Source of the DNA: Treponema sp.
GTDB lineage: Bacteria > Spirochaetota > Spirochaetia > Treponematales > Treponemataceae
DNA length: 64,000 nucleotides
NCBI GenBank assembly: GCA_014803985.1
Contig: JAAVAO010000051.1
Span: 62,001 to 126,000 of the forward strand
Reading direction: 5' to 3'
Shown: positions 51,166 to 60,258 of the stretch, one piece after another
How the letters are laid out: every line of letters starts with the position of its first letter
Numbering within the stretch: the first letter of the stretch is position 1
Made by a program: the position numbers and the translations under genes
The notes under the pieces: generated by a model
What the model was told of the DNA's origin: nothing
The model's input: only the letters and a program-made list of their open reading frames with translations
Databases searched by the model: none

Positions 51166-52662
51166 ATGGGAAAGAATGACGGATTTTTATTATATGACAG
51201 AGTTGAGGACAGTTGGATTAGCCCTGCCGAGCGAATAAATAATTTTAATGAATTTCATAATCACCTTGATGATGACGAGCGCAGAAAACAGGCTTCTCGA
51301 TGTATGAATTGTGGAGTTCCGATGTGTCAAAGCGCAATCAGGCTTTCTGGAATGGTTACAGGCTGTCCGCTTCACAATTTTATTCCTGAATGGAACGATG
51401 CGCTTTATAAAAAGCAATACGATATGGCGGCTTGGCGGCTTTTAAAGACTTCCAACTTTCCTGAATTTACTGGAAGGGTTTGTCCCGCCCTTTGTGAAAA
51501 GGCATGCAATTGTGGAAATTCTGGAGACGGCGTTGCAAATGAAAATGCCGTTACCATACATGAAAATGAACTATATATAATTGAACGTGCGTTTGAATCA
51601 GGATATATGAAGCCTCAAATTCCAAAGGTGAGAAGCGGAAAGAAAATAGCCGTTATTGGTTCAGGCCCTGCGGGGCTTGCAGTTGCGGATTTGCTGAATC
51701 GCCGCGGACACTCGGTGACTGTTTATGAAAGGGATGACAGAATAGGCGGTCTTTTGATGTATGGGATTCCAAATATGAAGCTTGATAAAAAAATTGTTGA
51801 TCGTCGTGTTGAACTTATGAAGGCGGAAGGCGTTACATTTATTACAAATGCTGATGTAGGACAAAATAGTGAGGCGGACAAGATCCTTTCGGAATTTGAT
51901 GCAGTGGCGTTGTGTTGCGGTGCAAAACAAGCGAGAAAATTAAATGTTTTGAATGAAGATGCAAGCGGTGTTCTGTTTGCAGTGGATTTTTTAAAGAGCG
52001 TTACAAAGTCTTTGATCAATTCAAACCTTACGGACGGAGCGTTTTTTGATCCAAAAGGAAAACATGTTATTGTTGTTGGTGGTGGAGATACAGGAAACGA
52101 TTGCACTGGAACATGTGTTAGGATTGGGGCGGCGAGCGTGACGGCTCTTGAAATGATGCCTTCTCCGCCAAAAGAACGGCAGGCAAATAATCCGTGGCCT
52201 GAGTGGCCTAAAGTCCTTAAAACTGATTATGGTCAGCAAGAGGTGATTGCAACAGAAGGACACGACCCACGAATATATCAGACAACGATCAAGGAAATCC
52301 ACACAAAGGATGGAAAAGTGTGCGGAATTAAAACGGTGCAAGTGGAATTTAAAAATAATGATGGTCAAAGAACGCTTTGTGAAATCGAAGGAAGTGAAAA
52401 AGAACTTCCAGCGGACTTGATTTTGATTGCAGCGGGATTTACCGGGGCGGAAAATTACACGGCAAAGGCGTTTGGGGTGAAGATGACTCCAAGAAATGTG
52501 GTGTCAACGGAACGAAGCGATTCTTATGCAACCACTATCCCAAAGGTGTTTACTGCAGGTGATATGCATCGCGGACAGTCGCTCGTTGTATGGGCAATAG
52601 CCGAAGGACGGGAATGCGCACGGGAAATCGATGAATATGTGATGGGGTATACAAATCTGTAA
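51166..52662 (+). CDS. gltD: Glutamate synthase small subunit (NADPH)
   Basis: A 498-residue GltD. The N-terminal Fe-S region has CMNCGVPMC...C (~45) and CPALCEKACNCG (~108). FAD- and NADPH-binding Rossmann motifs follow: KIAVIGSGPAGLAVADLL (~150) and HVIVVGGGDTGNDCTG (~295), and the C-terminal FAD motif TIPKVFTAGDMHRGQSLVV (~460). It passes electrons from NADPH to the large subunit, which converts glutamine and 2-oxoglutarate to two glutamates. gltB is not in the window. GGGAG sits before ATG 51166; ATG 51160 is too near it. ribD follows with no gap. Confidence 0.93.
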   Translation: MGKNDGFLLYDRVEDSWISPAERINNFNEFHNHLDDDERRKQASRCMNCGVPMCQSAIRLSGMVTGCPLHNFIPEWNDALYKKQYDMAAWRLLKTSNFPEFTGRVCPALCEKACNCGNSGDGVANENAVTIHENELYIIERAFESGYMKPQIPKVRSGKKIAVIGSGPAGLAVADLLNRRGHSVTVYERDDRIGGLLMYGIPNMKLDKKIVDRRVELMKAEGVTFITNADVGQNSEADKILSEFDAVALCCGAKQARKLNVLNEDASGVLFAVDFLKSVTKSLINSNLTDGAFFDPKGKHVIVVGGGDTGNDCTGTCVRIGAASVTALEMMPSPPKERQANNPWPEWPKVLKTDYGQQEVIATEGHDPRIYQTTIKEIHTKDGKVCGIKTVQVEFKNNDGQRTLCEIEGSEKELPADLILIAAGFTGAENYTAKAFGVKMTPRNVVSTERSDSYATTIPKVFTAGDMHRGQSLVVWAIAEGRECAREIDEYVMGYTNL

Positions 52663-52663
52663 T

Positions 52664-53779
52664 ATGCAAGATACAGCAGATGAAGTTTTTATGCGCCGGG
52701 CGATTGATCTTGCCTGGCAGGGGGAGGGCAAAACCTCTCCAAATCCGCTTGTTGGTGCAGTCATTGAAAAAGATGGCGTTATTTTAGGCGAGGGCTTTCA
52801 TGAAAAATACGGGGGACTTCATGCGGAGAGACAGGCAATACAAAATGCGCTTGAGCGGGGAAACGACATTTCAGGTTCAACGCTTTTTGTGACTTTAGAG
52901 CCGTGCTGCCATTTTGGAAAGCAGCCTCCATGTACGCAAGCGATTATAGACGCAAAAATTAAGTGTGTTGTTGTGGGCTCTCGTGATCCAAACCCGCTTG
53001 TTTCTGGAAAGGGAAACAATTTTTTGCGGGAAAACGGCGTTCGCATTATTGAGGATTTTTTGCGTGCTGAATGCGATGCATTGAATCCAATATTTTTTCA
53101 TTATATAACAAGGGGAACGCCTTATGTTGCATTAAAATATGCGATGACGGCGGATGGAAAAATCGCCACACAGAATTCAGATTCAAAATGGATAACGAAT
53201 GAGCGCGCACGAAATTTTGTTCATATTTTGCGCAATCGATATTCGGCGATTATGGTTGGCATTGGAACGGTTTTTGCGGACGATCCTTTGTTAACGTGCC
53301 GTTTGCCGAATTCCTCAAATCCTCTTCGGATAATTTTAGATTCCTCTCTAAAAATCCCACTGGAAAGCCATATTGTAAAAACGGCAAGTGAAATTCCTAC
53401 GATGATTATGTGTGTGAATACGTGTGAAGTTCAAAAAGAGAAAAAAAATGTTCTTGAAGCAGCAGGTGTGGAAGTGATTTCTTTGTGCGGAGAGGGAGAG
53501 ATTGGGCGAGTTGATATGAAGTCTGTATTCAAATTGCTTGGGGAGAGAAAAATAGACAGCGTTCTTGTTGAGGGAGGGGCGGAAATACATTGTAGCGTTT
53601 TAAAAGCAGGCGTTGTAAACCATATATATTCGTTTATCGGAAGTAAAATCTTTGGTGGAAATGGGAAAAGTCCCGTCATGGGAGCGGGAGTTGACTTTGT
53701 AAAAGATGCATACAATTTGCATTTAAAATCCATCACTCAGTTTGATGATGACGCTTTACTGGAGTGGGATGTTATATAA
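52664..53779 (+). CDS. ribD: Riboflavin biosynthesis deaminase/reductase RibD
   Basis: A 371-residue bifunctional enzyme. The N-terminal pyrimidine deaminase has HAERQAIQNAL (zinc His and catalytic Glu, ~48) and LEPCCHFGKQPPCTQAI (~75). The C-terminal reductase domain has VALKYAMTADGKIAT (~155), SDSKWITNE and LVEGGAEIHCSVL (~300). It performs two steps from the first ring-opened GTP product. ATG 52664 follows the gltD stop by one base, so it is co-transcribed with gltD. The other rib genes are not here, an unusual operon pairing. Confidence 0.94.
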   Translation: MQDTADEVFMRRAIDLAWQGEGKTSPNPLVGAVIEKDGVILGEGFHEKYGGLHAERQAIQNALERGNDISGSTLFVTLEPCCHFGKQPPCTQAIIDAKIKCVVVGSRDPNPLVSGKGNNFLRENGVRIIEDFLRAECDALNPIFFHYITRGTPYVALKYAMTADGKIATQNSDSKWITNERARNFVHILRNRYSAIMVGIGTVFADDPLLTCRLPNSSNPLRIILDSSLKIPLESHIVKTASEIPTMIMCVNTCEVQKEKKNVLEAAGVEVISLCGEGEIGRVDMKSVFKLLGERKIDSVLVEGGAEIHCSVLKAGVVNHIYSFIGSKIFGGNGKSPVMGAGVDFVKDAYNLHLKSITQFDDDALLEWDVI

Positions 53780-53783
53780 TTGT

Positions 53784-53815
53784 TCATTGCTGAAAACGCC
53801 GTTTTGCAATGAAAT
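53784..53815 (-). repeat. Fragment of the family 1 hairpin chain
   Basis: On the minus strand it reads TTTCATTGCAAAACGGCG then TTTTCAGCAATGAA, identical to the junction of hairpins 3 and 4 at about 9605-9635. It lies just after ribD. Confidence 0.6.
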
Positions 53816-53891
53816 ACACAAATCCTGCGTACTATTTTTATTGCTATTTTTGTTGCAGTTTTTAAATCTTTCTTAATTTTCATTATTTTTT

Positions 53892-53920
53892 TTGTTAAAT
53901 TATTTTCGCTGTGATATAAT
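53892..53920 (+). promoter_or_regulatory. Promoter for the gene at 53947
   Basis: TTGTTA at 53892-53897, a 17-base spacer and a perfect TATAAT at 53915-53920. A leader of about 20 bases carries AGGTGA before the ATG. Confidence 0.75.
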
Positions 53921-53946
53921 TATTCTATAATATAATGAGGTGAGCA

Positions 53947-55641
53947 ATGAGTAGTGCGTTTGGAGAAAGTGTAGACATTTCAGATTTTGACAGCATAGTT
54001 GAAGATATAACTCCAGCAACAAAGTCCAAGCAAAATTTTGGCGGAAGCGGAATGGGAAAATCAACTGTGACTTCCAGCAGTTCCAGTGGCAAGAAAAAAT
54101 CAATACATACTGTTGACTTGAGTTTGACAGGTTTTGATAAAATTGAAAATCTTTTAAACGACACGCCCTCTTCGGTGTTTGATGACAAGGGGTACTACAA
54201 AACCGCTCTTATGAATGAAAATGCATCTTCACAGCGAGTCCACCAAATTCTTTCAAAGTATTTGACATGTAAAGATCCAAAAGATAAAACTGTTTATCGA
54301 CAAAATATTGTTTTGGCGTATTGGGAGTTGCTTCGAGGAATGGTGCCGAAAATGGGAGATGTAAATCTTCCTATGCCTAAGCGTATGATGTGTCGATTTG
54401 GCGTTTTGCTTCCATCGTTGTTTCGCCCAGAGCAAAAGGAATTTTTTTCTAAAATATTTATTGAAAATAAAATGCAAGAGCCGATTTTGTACGCTGATGA
54501 ATGGTTTGGTGAAATTGCTTCTGGCAGAATGTCAAATTCTATGACTGATGAAAAACGAACTCCCAAAAAAGGAGCAAGTACAGAAGAGGCTGCAAAACTT
54601 GAGCAATCTCGTATGCAGCAAATTCAGTCTAAAAATTCTGGAAAGTTACAGAGCGCGGAAAATCTCTTGTCTATAAAGGAGCGGGAAAGGGCTTCGCTTG
54701 AATCAGATTTAAAGGATAGAGTGGAGAGGTTGTGTCAACATACGCCGATTCTTAGCGGCAATTCTCACATGAATCCATATACAGAAGTGCAGGTGAAGCT
54801 CCTTTCTGAAATTGTTGATAAAGTTCATCAGCTTTCAAAAAACAACAAGGAATTAGTGCGTTGTTTGGATGAGTTTCAAGATGCTCGTGGCACATTTGAT
54901 AGCATGGAAGACAAACTTGGGGAGATTTCCGTTTCTGCAACGAATGTCTCTGCGGACACTGAAGCGGCAAATATTGAATTTGAAACTGTTCGACAAATGG
55001 CAAAGATGACCGTTGGGCGACAAGGAAATCAGTTTCCCATTTTTACGCGAGAATTTTTCCACTGCACGGAGAGAGGCACGGGTACACGCGAGAACGTCAT
55101 AGAAATTTTGCGATGGATAGAGTCTGTAGATCCAGGGGCGTTTTGTAGAATTCATAAAAATGTGGCGAACAGAATAGTTCCTTATGTGCTTTTGCTACCG
55201 ACCTATGGAGATCGTGGATTTTGCTGGGAACCTTTTGACCGGTATAACCGCGTTACCAGTCGAGGGCGAATTGTAGTGCCAATGTATCCGCGCGATTTGA
55301 AAATTGCTGTTCTTACCGCAGTGGCAGATTTGCGATGGCAAGTTGCCAAGGAAAAAGCCTCGTATTATTGGATGGAGGAAGGGCTTACAGGACAGTATTA
55401 TCAGCATATTGACCGTCTAAAACTAAAGGGCGAATTAAAGTCGTTTTTTATTGAAGACTATGTTTTGTGGATGACAAAAGAGTCAGAGGGTGTGCAAAGA
55501 CTTGATAAAGATGTTCGGGGGATCTTTTGGAGAAATATGCCATTCCCCGATGAATTAAAGCAAACATTGCGAAAACGCAGTTTGGTTTACGATGAACTTT
55601 GTGTAAAAGACAATAACCGCGCAATGAGCGATGGATATTGA
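53947..55641 (+). CDS. Large cytoplasmic protein of unknown function
   Basis: A 564-residue protein with no signal peptide or membrane segment. The first ~80 residues are Ser-rich and disordered (GKSTVTSSSSSGKKKSIHTV). Residues ~205-330 include long amphipathic, probably coiled-coil helices (ENLLSIKERERASLESDLKD). The last ~200 residues form a denser domain with many Arg, Tyr and Trp (FDRYNRVTSRGRIVVPMYPR; RWQVAKEKASYYWMEEG) and no known catalytic motif. I cannot assign it; its style is of a spirochaete-restricted protein. It has its own strong promoter and ends before a bidirectional terminator. Confidence 0.75.
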   Translation: MSSAFGESVDISDFDSIVEDITPATKSKQNFGGSGMGKSTVTSSSSSGKKKSIHTVDLSLTGFDKIENLLNDTPSSVFDDKGYYKTALMNENASSQRVHQILSKYLTCKDPKDKTVYRQNIVLAYWELLRGMVPKMGDVNLPMPKRMMCRFGVLLPSLFRPEQKEFFSKIFIENKMQEPILYADEWFGEIASGRMSNSMTDEKRTPKKGASTEEAAKLEQSRMQQIQSKNSGKLQSAENLLSIKERERASLESDLKDRVERLCQHTPILSGNSHMNPYTEVQVKLLSEIVDKVHQLSKNNKELVRCLDEFQDARGTFDSMEDKLGEISVSATNVSADTEAANIEFETVRQMAKMTVGRQGNQFPIFTREFFHCTERGTGTRENVIEILRWIESVDPGAFCRIHKNVANRIVPYVLLLPTYGDRGFCWEPFDRYNRVTSRGRIVVPMYPRDLKIAVLTAVADLRWQVAKEKASYYWMEEGLTGQYYQHIDRLKLKGELKSFFIEDYVLWMTKESEGVQRLDKDVRGIFWRNMPFPDELKQTLRKRSLVYDELCVKDNNRAMSDGY

Positions 55642-55656
55642 TAGAAGCAAATAGTG

Positions 55657-55755
55657 GATACTTCGAAAAATTTGCTTTTGGCAATTTTTTTTGAATGTGC
55701 CGATGAGTTCTATCGTTGCTATAATAGCGCGATGATAGAACATTGCATTTTAAAA
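55657..55755 (-). repeat. Hairpin element, family 3 (copy B)
   Basis: Inverted counterpart of 14291-14381. Stems GTTCTATC/GATAGAAC with inner GCTA/TAGC, outer AATG/CATT, and GCAAAT/ATTTGC around TTCG. Most differences from copy A lie in unpaired bases or retain pairing. Confidence 0.7.
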
Positions 55756-55757
55756 TA

Positions 55758-55790
55758 CCTCTAAAAACTGAAATTTTTAGAGGCTTTCTA
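55758..55790. terminator. Bidirectional terminator between the 53947 gene and nth
   Basis: CCTCTAAAAA (55758-55767) pairs with TTTTTAGAGG (55774-55783), a perfect 10-bp stem with A-rich and T-rich flanks that serve both strands of these convergent genes. Confidence 0.75.
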
Positions 55791-56423
55791 TTATGTGTTT
55801 TTCTTGCAAATATCGTTTATTATGCACACATCGCATTTTGGAGAGCGGGCGATGCACGTGTATCTTCCGTGTAAAATGAGCCAGTGATGGGCGTGCTGCA
55901 TATATATTTTGGGTATTCGGGCGACTAAAGAGTCTTCAACTGCTTGCGGCGTTGTGCCTTCGGCAAGTCCTATTTTCGGACAGATGCGCAACAGATGCGT
56001 GTCAACTGGCATAGTCGGCTGATGAAAAACAACATTGAGAACAACATTTGCAGTTTTTCTGCCGACTCCCGGGAGACGCATCAATTCCTCTCGTGTGTCT
56101 GGAACTTTTCCATTGAAGTCAGAAACTAACAGTTTGCTCAAACCCATTATGTGTGCAGCCTTGTTTCTGTACAGCCCTATGGATTTTATATAGGAAATTA
56201 AAGCGTCTTCTCCCAGTGCAATGATTTTTTCAGGGGTGTCAGCCACTTTAAAAAGACTTTCCGTTGCCTTGTTCACGCTTTTGTCAGTTGCTTGTGCACT
56301 TAACACAACAGCGACTAAAAGCGTGAACGGATTTTTCCAGTTGAGTTCAGACAGCGGATTTTCATTTTGGCTTTTAAACCGTTCAAAAACCTCTCTAATT
56401 TCCTTTTCGTCTAGCAGTGTCAT
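55791..56423 (-). CDS. nth: Endonuclease III
   Basis: A 210-residue base-excision glycosylase/lyase. The helix-hairpin-helix [14 protein letters not shown] (~113) contains the catalytic Lys, the active-site Asp is in [10 protein letters not shown] (~137), and the 4Fe-4S loop is C-x6-C-x2-C-x5-C ([17 protein letters not shown], ~188). It removes oxidised pyrimidines. Its ATG overlaps the metK stop as ATGA, so the pair is translationally coupled. Length is normal. Confidence 0.95.
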   Translation of the reverse strand: MTLLDEKEIREVFERFKSQNENPLSELNWKNPFTLLVAVVLSAQATDKSVNKATESLFKVADTPEKIIALGEDALISYIKSIGLYRNKAAHIMGLSKLLVSDFNGKVPDTREELMRLPGVGRKTANVVLNVVFHQPTMPVDTHLLRICPKIGLAEGTTPQAVEDSLVARIPKIYMQHAHHWLILHGRYTCIARSPKCDVCIINDICKKNT

Positions 56424-57637
56424 TTTGAACGTACACGTTTTTTTAGAGCATCAGCCATATCAGTTTTTTCCCAAGGGAAACCTTCCCGTCCAAAATGTCC
56501 GTAACTTGCAGTTGGTTGATAAATCGGTCTTCTTAAGTCCAATGTCTTTATAATTCCTGCAGGTGTGCAGTCAAAAATCTCTCTTACAGCATTTTCAATT
56601 TCTTTTGGAGAGACTTTTTCAGTGCCAAATGTTTCCACCATAATTGAAACTGGCTCTGCAACTCCAATTGCATAAGCGAGTTGAACTTCCGCACGGTCAG
56701 AAAGTCCTGCGGCAACAATATTTTTTGCAATGTATCGCGCCATATATGCTGCCGAACGGTCAACTTTAGAAGGATCTTTTCCACTAAAAGCACCGCCTCC
56801 GTGCCGTCCCATTCCGCCATACGTATCAACTATAATTTTGCGTCCTGTAAGTCCTGAGTCTCCGTCAGGACCGCCAGTTACAAATTTTCCAGTTGGGTTT
56901 ATAAAATACTTTGTGTTTTCATCAAGAAGACCTGTTGGCTCTAAAACAGGTGTAATGATCTTTTCGACAAGAGTTTTTTTGATTTCCTCATGCGTAATAT
57001 CAGGGTTGTGTTGGTGACTTAAAACAATTGTGTCTATTCTAATGGGTTTGAAGCCTTCATATTCAATTGTCACTTGAGACTTTGCATCTGGGCGAAGCCA
57101 TGCAATTTCACCGGATTTTCGCAACTCCGTTGCCCTTTGTAAAATCTTATGAGAGTATATCAATGTTGCAGGCATATATTCAGGCGTTTCATTTGAGGCG
57201 AATCCAAACATCATTCCTTGATCTCCAGCCCCTTGTTCCCCTTTAAAAAGGCCAGTTCCTTCAACTCCTTGCGCAATATCCTCGGACTGAGCGTGCAATG
57301 TGTTTATGAATTTGCAATTTTTTGCATCAAGACCAACATCTACAGAGTTGTAGCCAATGTCGAGCGCCACTTTTCGTGCAATTTGTTCGGCATTTTCCAT
57401 AATCCATTTTTTGTTTTCATTTGCATTGCTGCTTACAAATTTTATTTCCCCGCCGACTAAAATTAAATTTGTTGTGGAAAATGTTTCGCAGGCAACATGA
57501 GCATTTGGATCACGTTTTAGGCAGGCATCAAGAATTGCATCACTGATTTGATCACACAGTTTGTCTGGATGCCCTTCTCCAACTGATTCAGATGTAAATA
57601 AGTAGTGATTTGATTTTGTAGAAGAAATAAGGTTCAT
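56420..57637 (-). CDS. metK: S-adenosylmethionine synthetase
   Basis: A 405-residue MetK. Signature motifs include [20 protein letters not shown] (residues 15-34, ATP/Mg site), [12 protein letters not shown] (~130), and [20 protein letters not shown] (~270, phosphate loop). It makes SAM from methionine and ATP. GGAGGAGG lies just before ATG 57637; an in-frame ATG at 57694 would add 19 unrelated residues. I see no SAM-riboswitch fold in the upstream ~100 bases, only a short CAGGAT/ATCCTG hairpin. nth follows with a 4-base overlap. Confidence 0.96.
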   Translation of the reverse strand: MNLISSTKSNHYLFTSESVGEGHPDKLCDQISDAILDACLKRDPNAHVACETFSTTNLILVGGEIKFVSSNANENKKWIMENAEQIARKVALDIGYNSVDVGLDAKNCKFINTLHAQSEDIAQGVEGTGLFKGEQGAGDQGMMFGFASNETPEYMPATLIYSHKILQRATELRKSGEIAWLRPDAKSQVTIEYEGFKPIRIDTIVLSHQHNPDITHEEIKKTLVEKIITPVLEPTGLLDENTKYFINPTGKFVTGGPDGDSGLTGRKIIVDTYGGMGRHGGGAFSGKDPSKVDRSAAYMARYIAKNIVAAGLSDRAEVQLAYAIGVAEPVSIMVETFGTEKVSPKEIENAVREIFDCTPAGIIKTLDLRRPIYQPTASYGHFGREGFPWEKTDMADALKKRVRSK

Positions 57638-57862
57638 AGACCTCCTCCTCTTTAGCATGAATTTACAGGATAAAAATCCTGTTCCGATCTGCAATTTGGA
57701 AAAATCATCGGATTGGATATATAAACTATATAAAAAAGTATGAAAAATTTCAAGACGTGTGTTTATTGCATATACGATCAGTATACAGTGATAGTATCAT
57801 TATTGTTGTGTAATGAGTGCGGTTTAAATAATTTTTTTTTACAGAATGCCGATACTGTTTGT

Positions 57863-58627
57863 ATGAAAAAATATGCTTTACTATTATTAACTGCGTTTTT
57901 TGTCGCAGAAATTGGGTTTTCTCTGGAAGTGTATAAAAAAAATGCAATTGCATCGTTTTACGGGGCGGATTTTCACGGAAAAAAGACGTCCAACGGCGAG
58001 CTTTTTGATATGAACAAATTTACTTGTGCAAACAAAGAATTGCCGTTCAATACGATTTTAAAGGTGACAAATCTTGCAAACAATAAGACGGTGCAGGTGC
58101 GAGTGAATGATAGAGGGCCTTTTGTTGTCGGCAGGGATATTGATCTTTCAACTGCGGCGGCAAAAGAACTTGATATGATAAAGAGCGGAACAGCACATGT
58201 TAAAATTGAAGTTGTAAAGTACGGTGAAAATACAAAGTTGAGCGCGGAAACTGCTGAGGGTGCAAAAAAAATTATGGCAAAAAAAATAAGCGAGTCCCAA
58301 GCAAAACCATCGAAGACAAAAACAACAACGGTAAATTCCGCGTCTAAAATTTCATCGCAAAAACAGCCGGCATCCACTGTGTCTACCGCAGAAAAAAAAC
58401 AGTGGGATATTCAGATTGCATCTTTTTCAAGCGTAGACAGCGCAAAGAAATGTGCCGATACCCTTTATAAAAAGGGCTTTAGAAATATTTGCTATCAAAC
58501 AACAAAAAGTGCAGTCCGCGTTGTTATAACAAAAGTGCCGTCTTCAGAACTTGAAACAATAAAACGAAGATTGAGCGATGCGGGCTACACTGATTTTTTA
58601 ATTAAGGAACGAAAGCCAACAAAATAA
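57863..58627 (+). CDS. RlpA-like (DPBB) protein with SPOR domain
   Basis: A 254-residue exported protein. Signal peptide KKYALLLLTAFFVAEIGFS; then a double-psi beta-barrel domain (residues ~30-125) with ASFYGADFHGKKTSNGE and VRVNDRGPFVVGRDIDLS, the conserved RlpA motifs. A Lys/Ser/Thr-rich linker with an A8 tract follows, then a SPOR domain (WDIQIASFSSVDSAKKCADTL, ~180-250) that targets septal peptidoglycan. RlpA proteins cleave or bind denuded glycan strands during division. The start at 57863 is chosen for the signal peptide; an ATG at 57740 would add 41 odd residues. No ribosome site is evident. Confidence 0.87.
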   Translation: MKKYALLLLTAFFVAEIGFSLEVYKKNAIASFYGADFHGKKTSNGELFDMNKFTCANKELPFNTILKVTNLANNKTVQVRVNDRGPFVVGRDIDLSTAAAKELDMIKSGTAHVKIEVVKYGENTKLSAETAEGAKKIMAKKISESQAKPSKTKTTTVNSASKISSQKQPASTVSTAEKKQWDIQIASFSSVDSAKKCADTLYKKGFRNICYQTTKSAVRVVITKVPSSELETIKRRLSDAGYTDFLIKERKPTK

Positions 58628-58636
58628 TAATGTGAG

Positions 58637-58668
58637 TAAAAATGTTTCTCGTGCGTTACATTTTTATA
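58637..58668. terminator. Terminator between the RlpA-like gene and the MACPF gene
   Basis: TAAAAATGT (58637-58645) pairs with ACATTTTTA (58658-58666); it overlaps the stop of the convergent MACPF gene (58656) and can work on both strands. Confidence 0.6.
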
Positions 58669-60173
58669 CTTTGCATATAGGTTTTCTCCGCCAATTCATT
58701 ATAGAGGTTTTTCAATGCCTCTTTTATGCTTTTGCTGTTTTTCGTTTCTGGAATTATGTTCCAAATTTCTGTGAATCCATAGTTTGTTAATCCAACGGCA
58801 ACTTCTTCTTTTGACAGAGAGTTTATCCAGCCACTATGACCGTCTTGCATGCTCTTTGTGTTGTCAAAAGTGATTTTGCTTGTATCTAAATAGGGGCTTC
58901 CTCCGCTTATTTTCAAAGTGAAGGTTTTAAACATATCGGAATGTTGCAGAGTTTCGTACACTTCAGTTTTGTATTTTATGTTTGTGTCAATTTTTCCGAT
59001 GTTGTTAAGTTCAAGCTTAAAATTCACGCCAAGATCGCTTTTGATAGATTCAAGAGTTTGCAAATCATTTGACGCGGTTGCATACATATATTCGTAGCGA
59101 CCGCCATATTGCACGCCTGTTATGATGTGAGTTCCGTAATGTTCAAAAATATATGCAGCAAGGCTTTTCCAGTCTTCTTTTTCAAAATACTCTTTTGTTG
59201 ATGGATTTTTTCCTTCCACCGTATTTTTGAATCCTTCAGAAAGATAGTCGATGAGCGGTATGTCAATCAATTGATAATAAAATGGATAACGGTAGTCAAA
59301 GAATGTGTAAAAAAGAGTGTGTTGCTTCTTTGTGATTTCGGACTTTTCACTGTCGCTAAAACTGAACGCAAGGCTGTTTGAAAAAAGAGGAATTTTTTTA
59401 CCGTCAATTTTGAGGTTTACAGGAATTTCCATATTTTTTGCATTATTGTTTATGTATTCCTCTTGATTGCTTCCTGTTGTTTCGCCTGTTAATGTGTTTT
59501 CCTTGTTTTTTACTTTTACAATAAAGTCGATTTTCAGTTTTTCTGCGTCTAGAATCATCTCCCTTGTTTTTTCACTGGAATCGTAGTACGGACTTTTGAT
59601 TACATCATATCCATAGCCAATGCCGCTTTCCATTAAAAGGTGATTCAAGGTCTTGTCCATAGCGAGAATTTCGCTTCCATCGGCGGTGAGAAGGCTTACA
59701 CTTGGTGCACTCCCGTTTTCAGCGTTGTATTCATCGTTCTTTTCATCCTCTTTTTCTTCGTTTTCGTTGTCTGTGTTGGACGCATTGTTTTCAGTTGGAG
59801 ATAGCGTTGCGATTTTTAATGTTGCCGTTTTTTTGCTTGATGGTTCAGCATACGTTGCGGTTATAATATTGTCGCCATCAATCAAATTATAGGGAAAAGA
59901 AACAGTATACACTGCATCATTTGTCACGTCTTTTTGGGTTTTGTCTTCATAAATAGCGATTGCCACTATATCTTCTTTGAAAATTGTATTGCCAGCGGTA
60001 TACGATGCTCTGTTTGTATTTTTTAGTGCGAGGGTGAACTCTGTCATTAAAGGTGCATTGTCATCATTTTCAGAACAAGAGAGAAACACAGTTCCAAAAG
60101 CAAAAAGAACAAGAAATTCCAACAGCCCCGCAGTAAAAACGCTTTTTAAATTGTTTATTTTCATATTATTCAT
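58656..60173 (-). CDS. MACPF (perforin-fold) lipoprotein, short form
   Basis: A 505-residue lipoprotein with lipobox VFLSC (Cys ~33). Residues ~40-125 form an Ig-like domain, followed by an acidic linker (NENEEKEDEKNDEYNAENG, ~135-153). Residues ~180-480 form a MACPF domain: GIGYGYDVIKSPYYD at its start, the diagnostic YGTHIITGVQYGGRYEY (Y-G-T-H-x5-9-G-G, ~348) and a C-terminal FTEIWNIIP. MACPF proteins oligomerise into membrane pores; bacterial members can be antibacterial (Bacteroides BSAP) or act on host cells. It lies 85 bases downstream of a larger MACPF gene on the same strand. Confidence 0.88.
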   Translation of the reverse strand: MNNMKINNLKSVFTAGLLEFLVLFAFGTVFLSCSENDDNAPLMTEFTLALKNTNRASYTAGNTIFKEDIVAIAIYEDKTQKDVTNDAVYTVSFPYNLIDGDNIITATYAEPSSKKTATLKIATLSPTENNASNTDNENEEKEDEKNDEYNAENGSAPSVSLLTADGSEILAMDKTLNHLLMESGIGYGYDVIKSPYYDSSEKTREMILDAEKLKIDFIVKVKNKENTLTGETTGSNQEEYINNNAKNMEIPVNLKIDGKKIPLFSNSLAFSFSDSEKSEITKKQHTLFYTFFDYRYPFYYQLIDIPLIDYLSEGFKNTVEGKNPSTKEYFEKEDWKSLAAYIFEHYGTHIITGVQYGGRYEYMYATASNDLQTLESIKSDLGVNFKLELNNIGKIDTNIKYKTEVYETLQHSDMFKTFTLKISGGSPYLDTSKITFDNTKSMQDGHSGWINSLSKEEVAVGLTNYGFTEIWNIIPETKNSKSIKEALKNLYNELAEKTYMQSIKM

Positions 60174-60206
60174 ATACTTTCCTTTACTTTTCTTGCAAAC
60201 TTCATA

Positions 60207-60254
60207 TACATCTAGCGACGCAATTGTAGTCTCTTGCTGTTGCCGCTAGATGTA
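60207..60254 (-). promoter_or_regulatory. Hairpin between the two MACPF genes
   Basis: TACATCTAGCG (60207-60217) pairs perfectly with CGCTAGATGTA (60244-60254), an 11-bp stem with a 26-base loop, just after the upstream gene's stop. No T tract follows, so it may be an mRNA-stability or processing element rather than a terminator. Confidence 0.55.
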
Positions 60255-60258
60255 AACT

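Noticed and set aside
57638-57740. SAM riboswitch upstream of metK
   Set aside because: The region is about 100 bases with only one 6-bp hairpin; the conserved cores of known SAM riboswitches are not seen.
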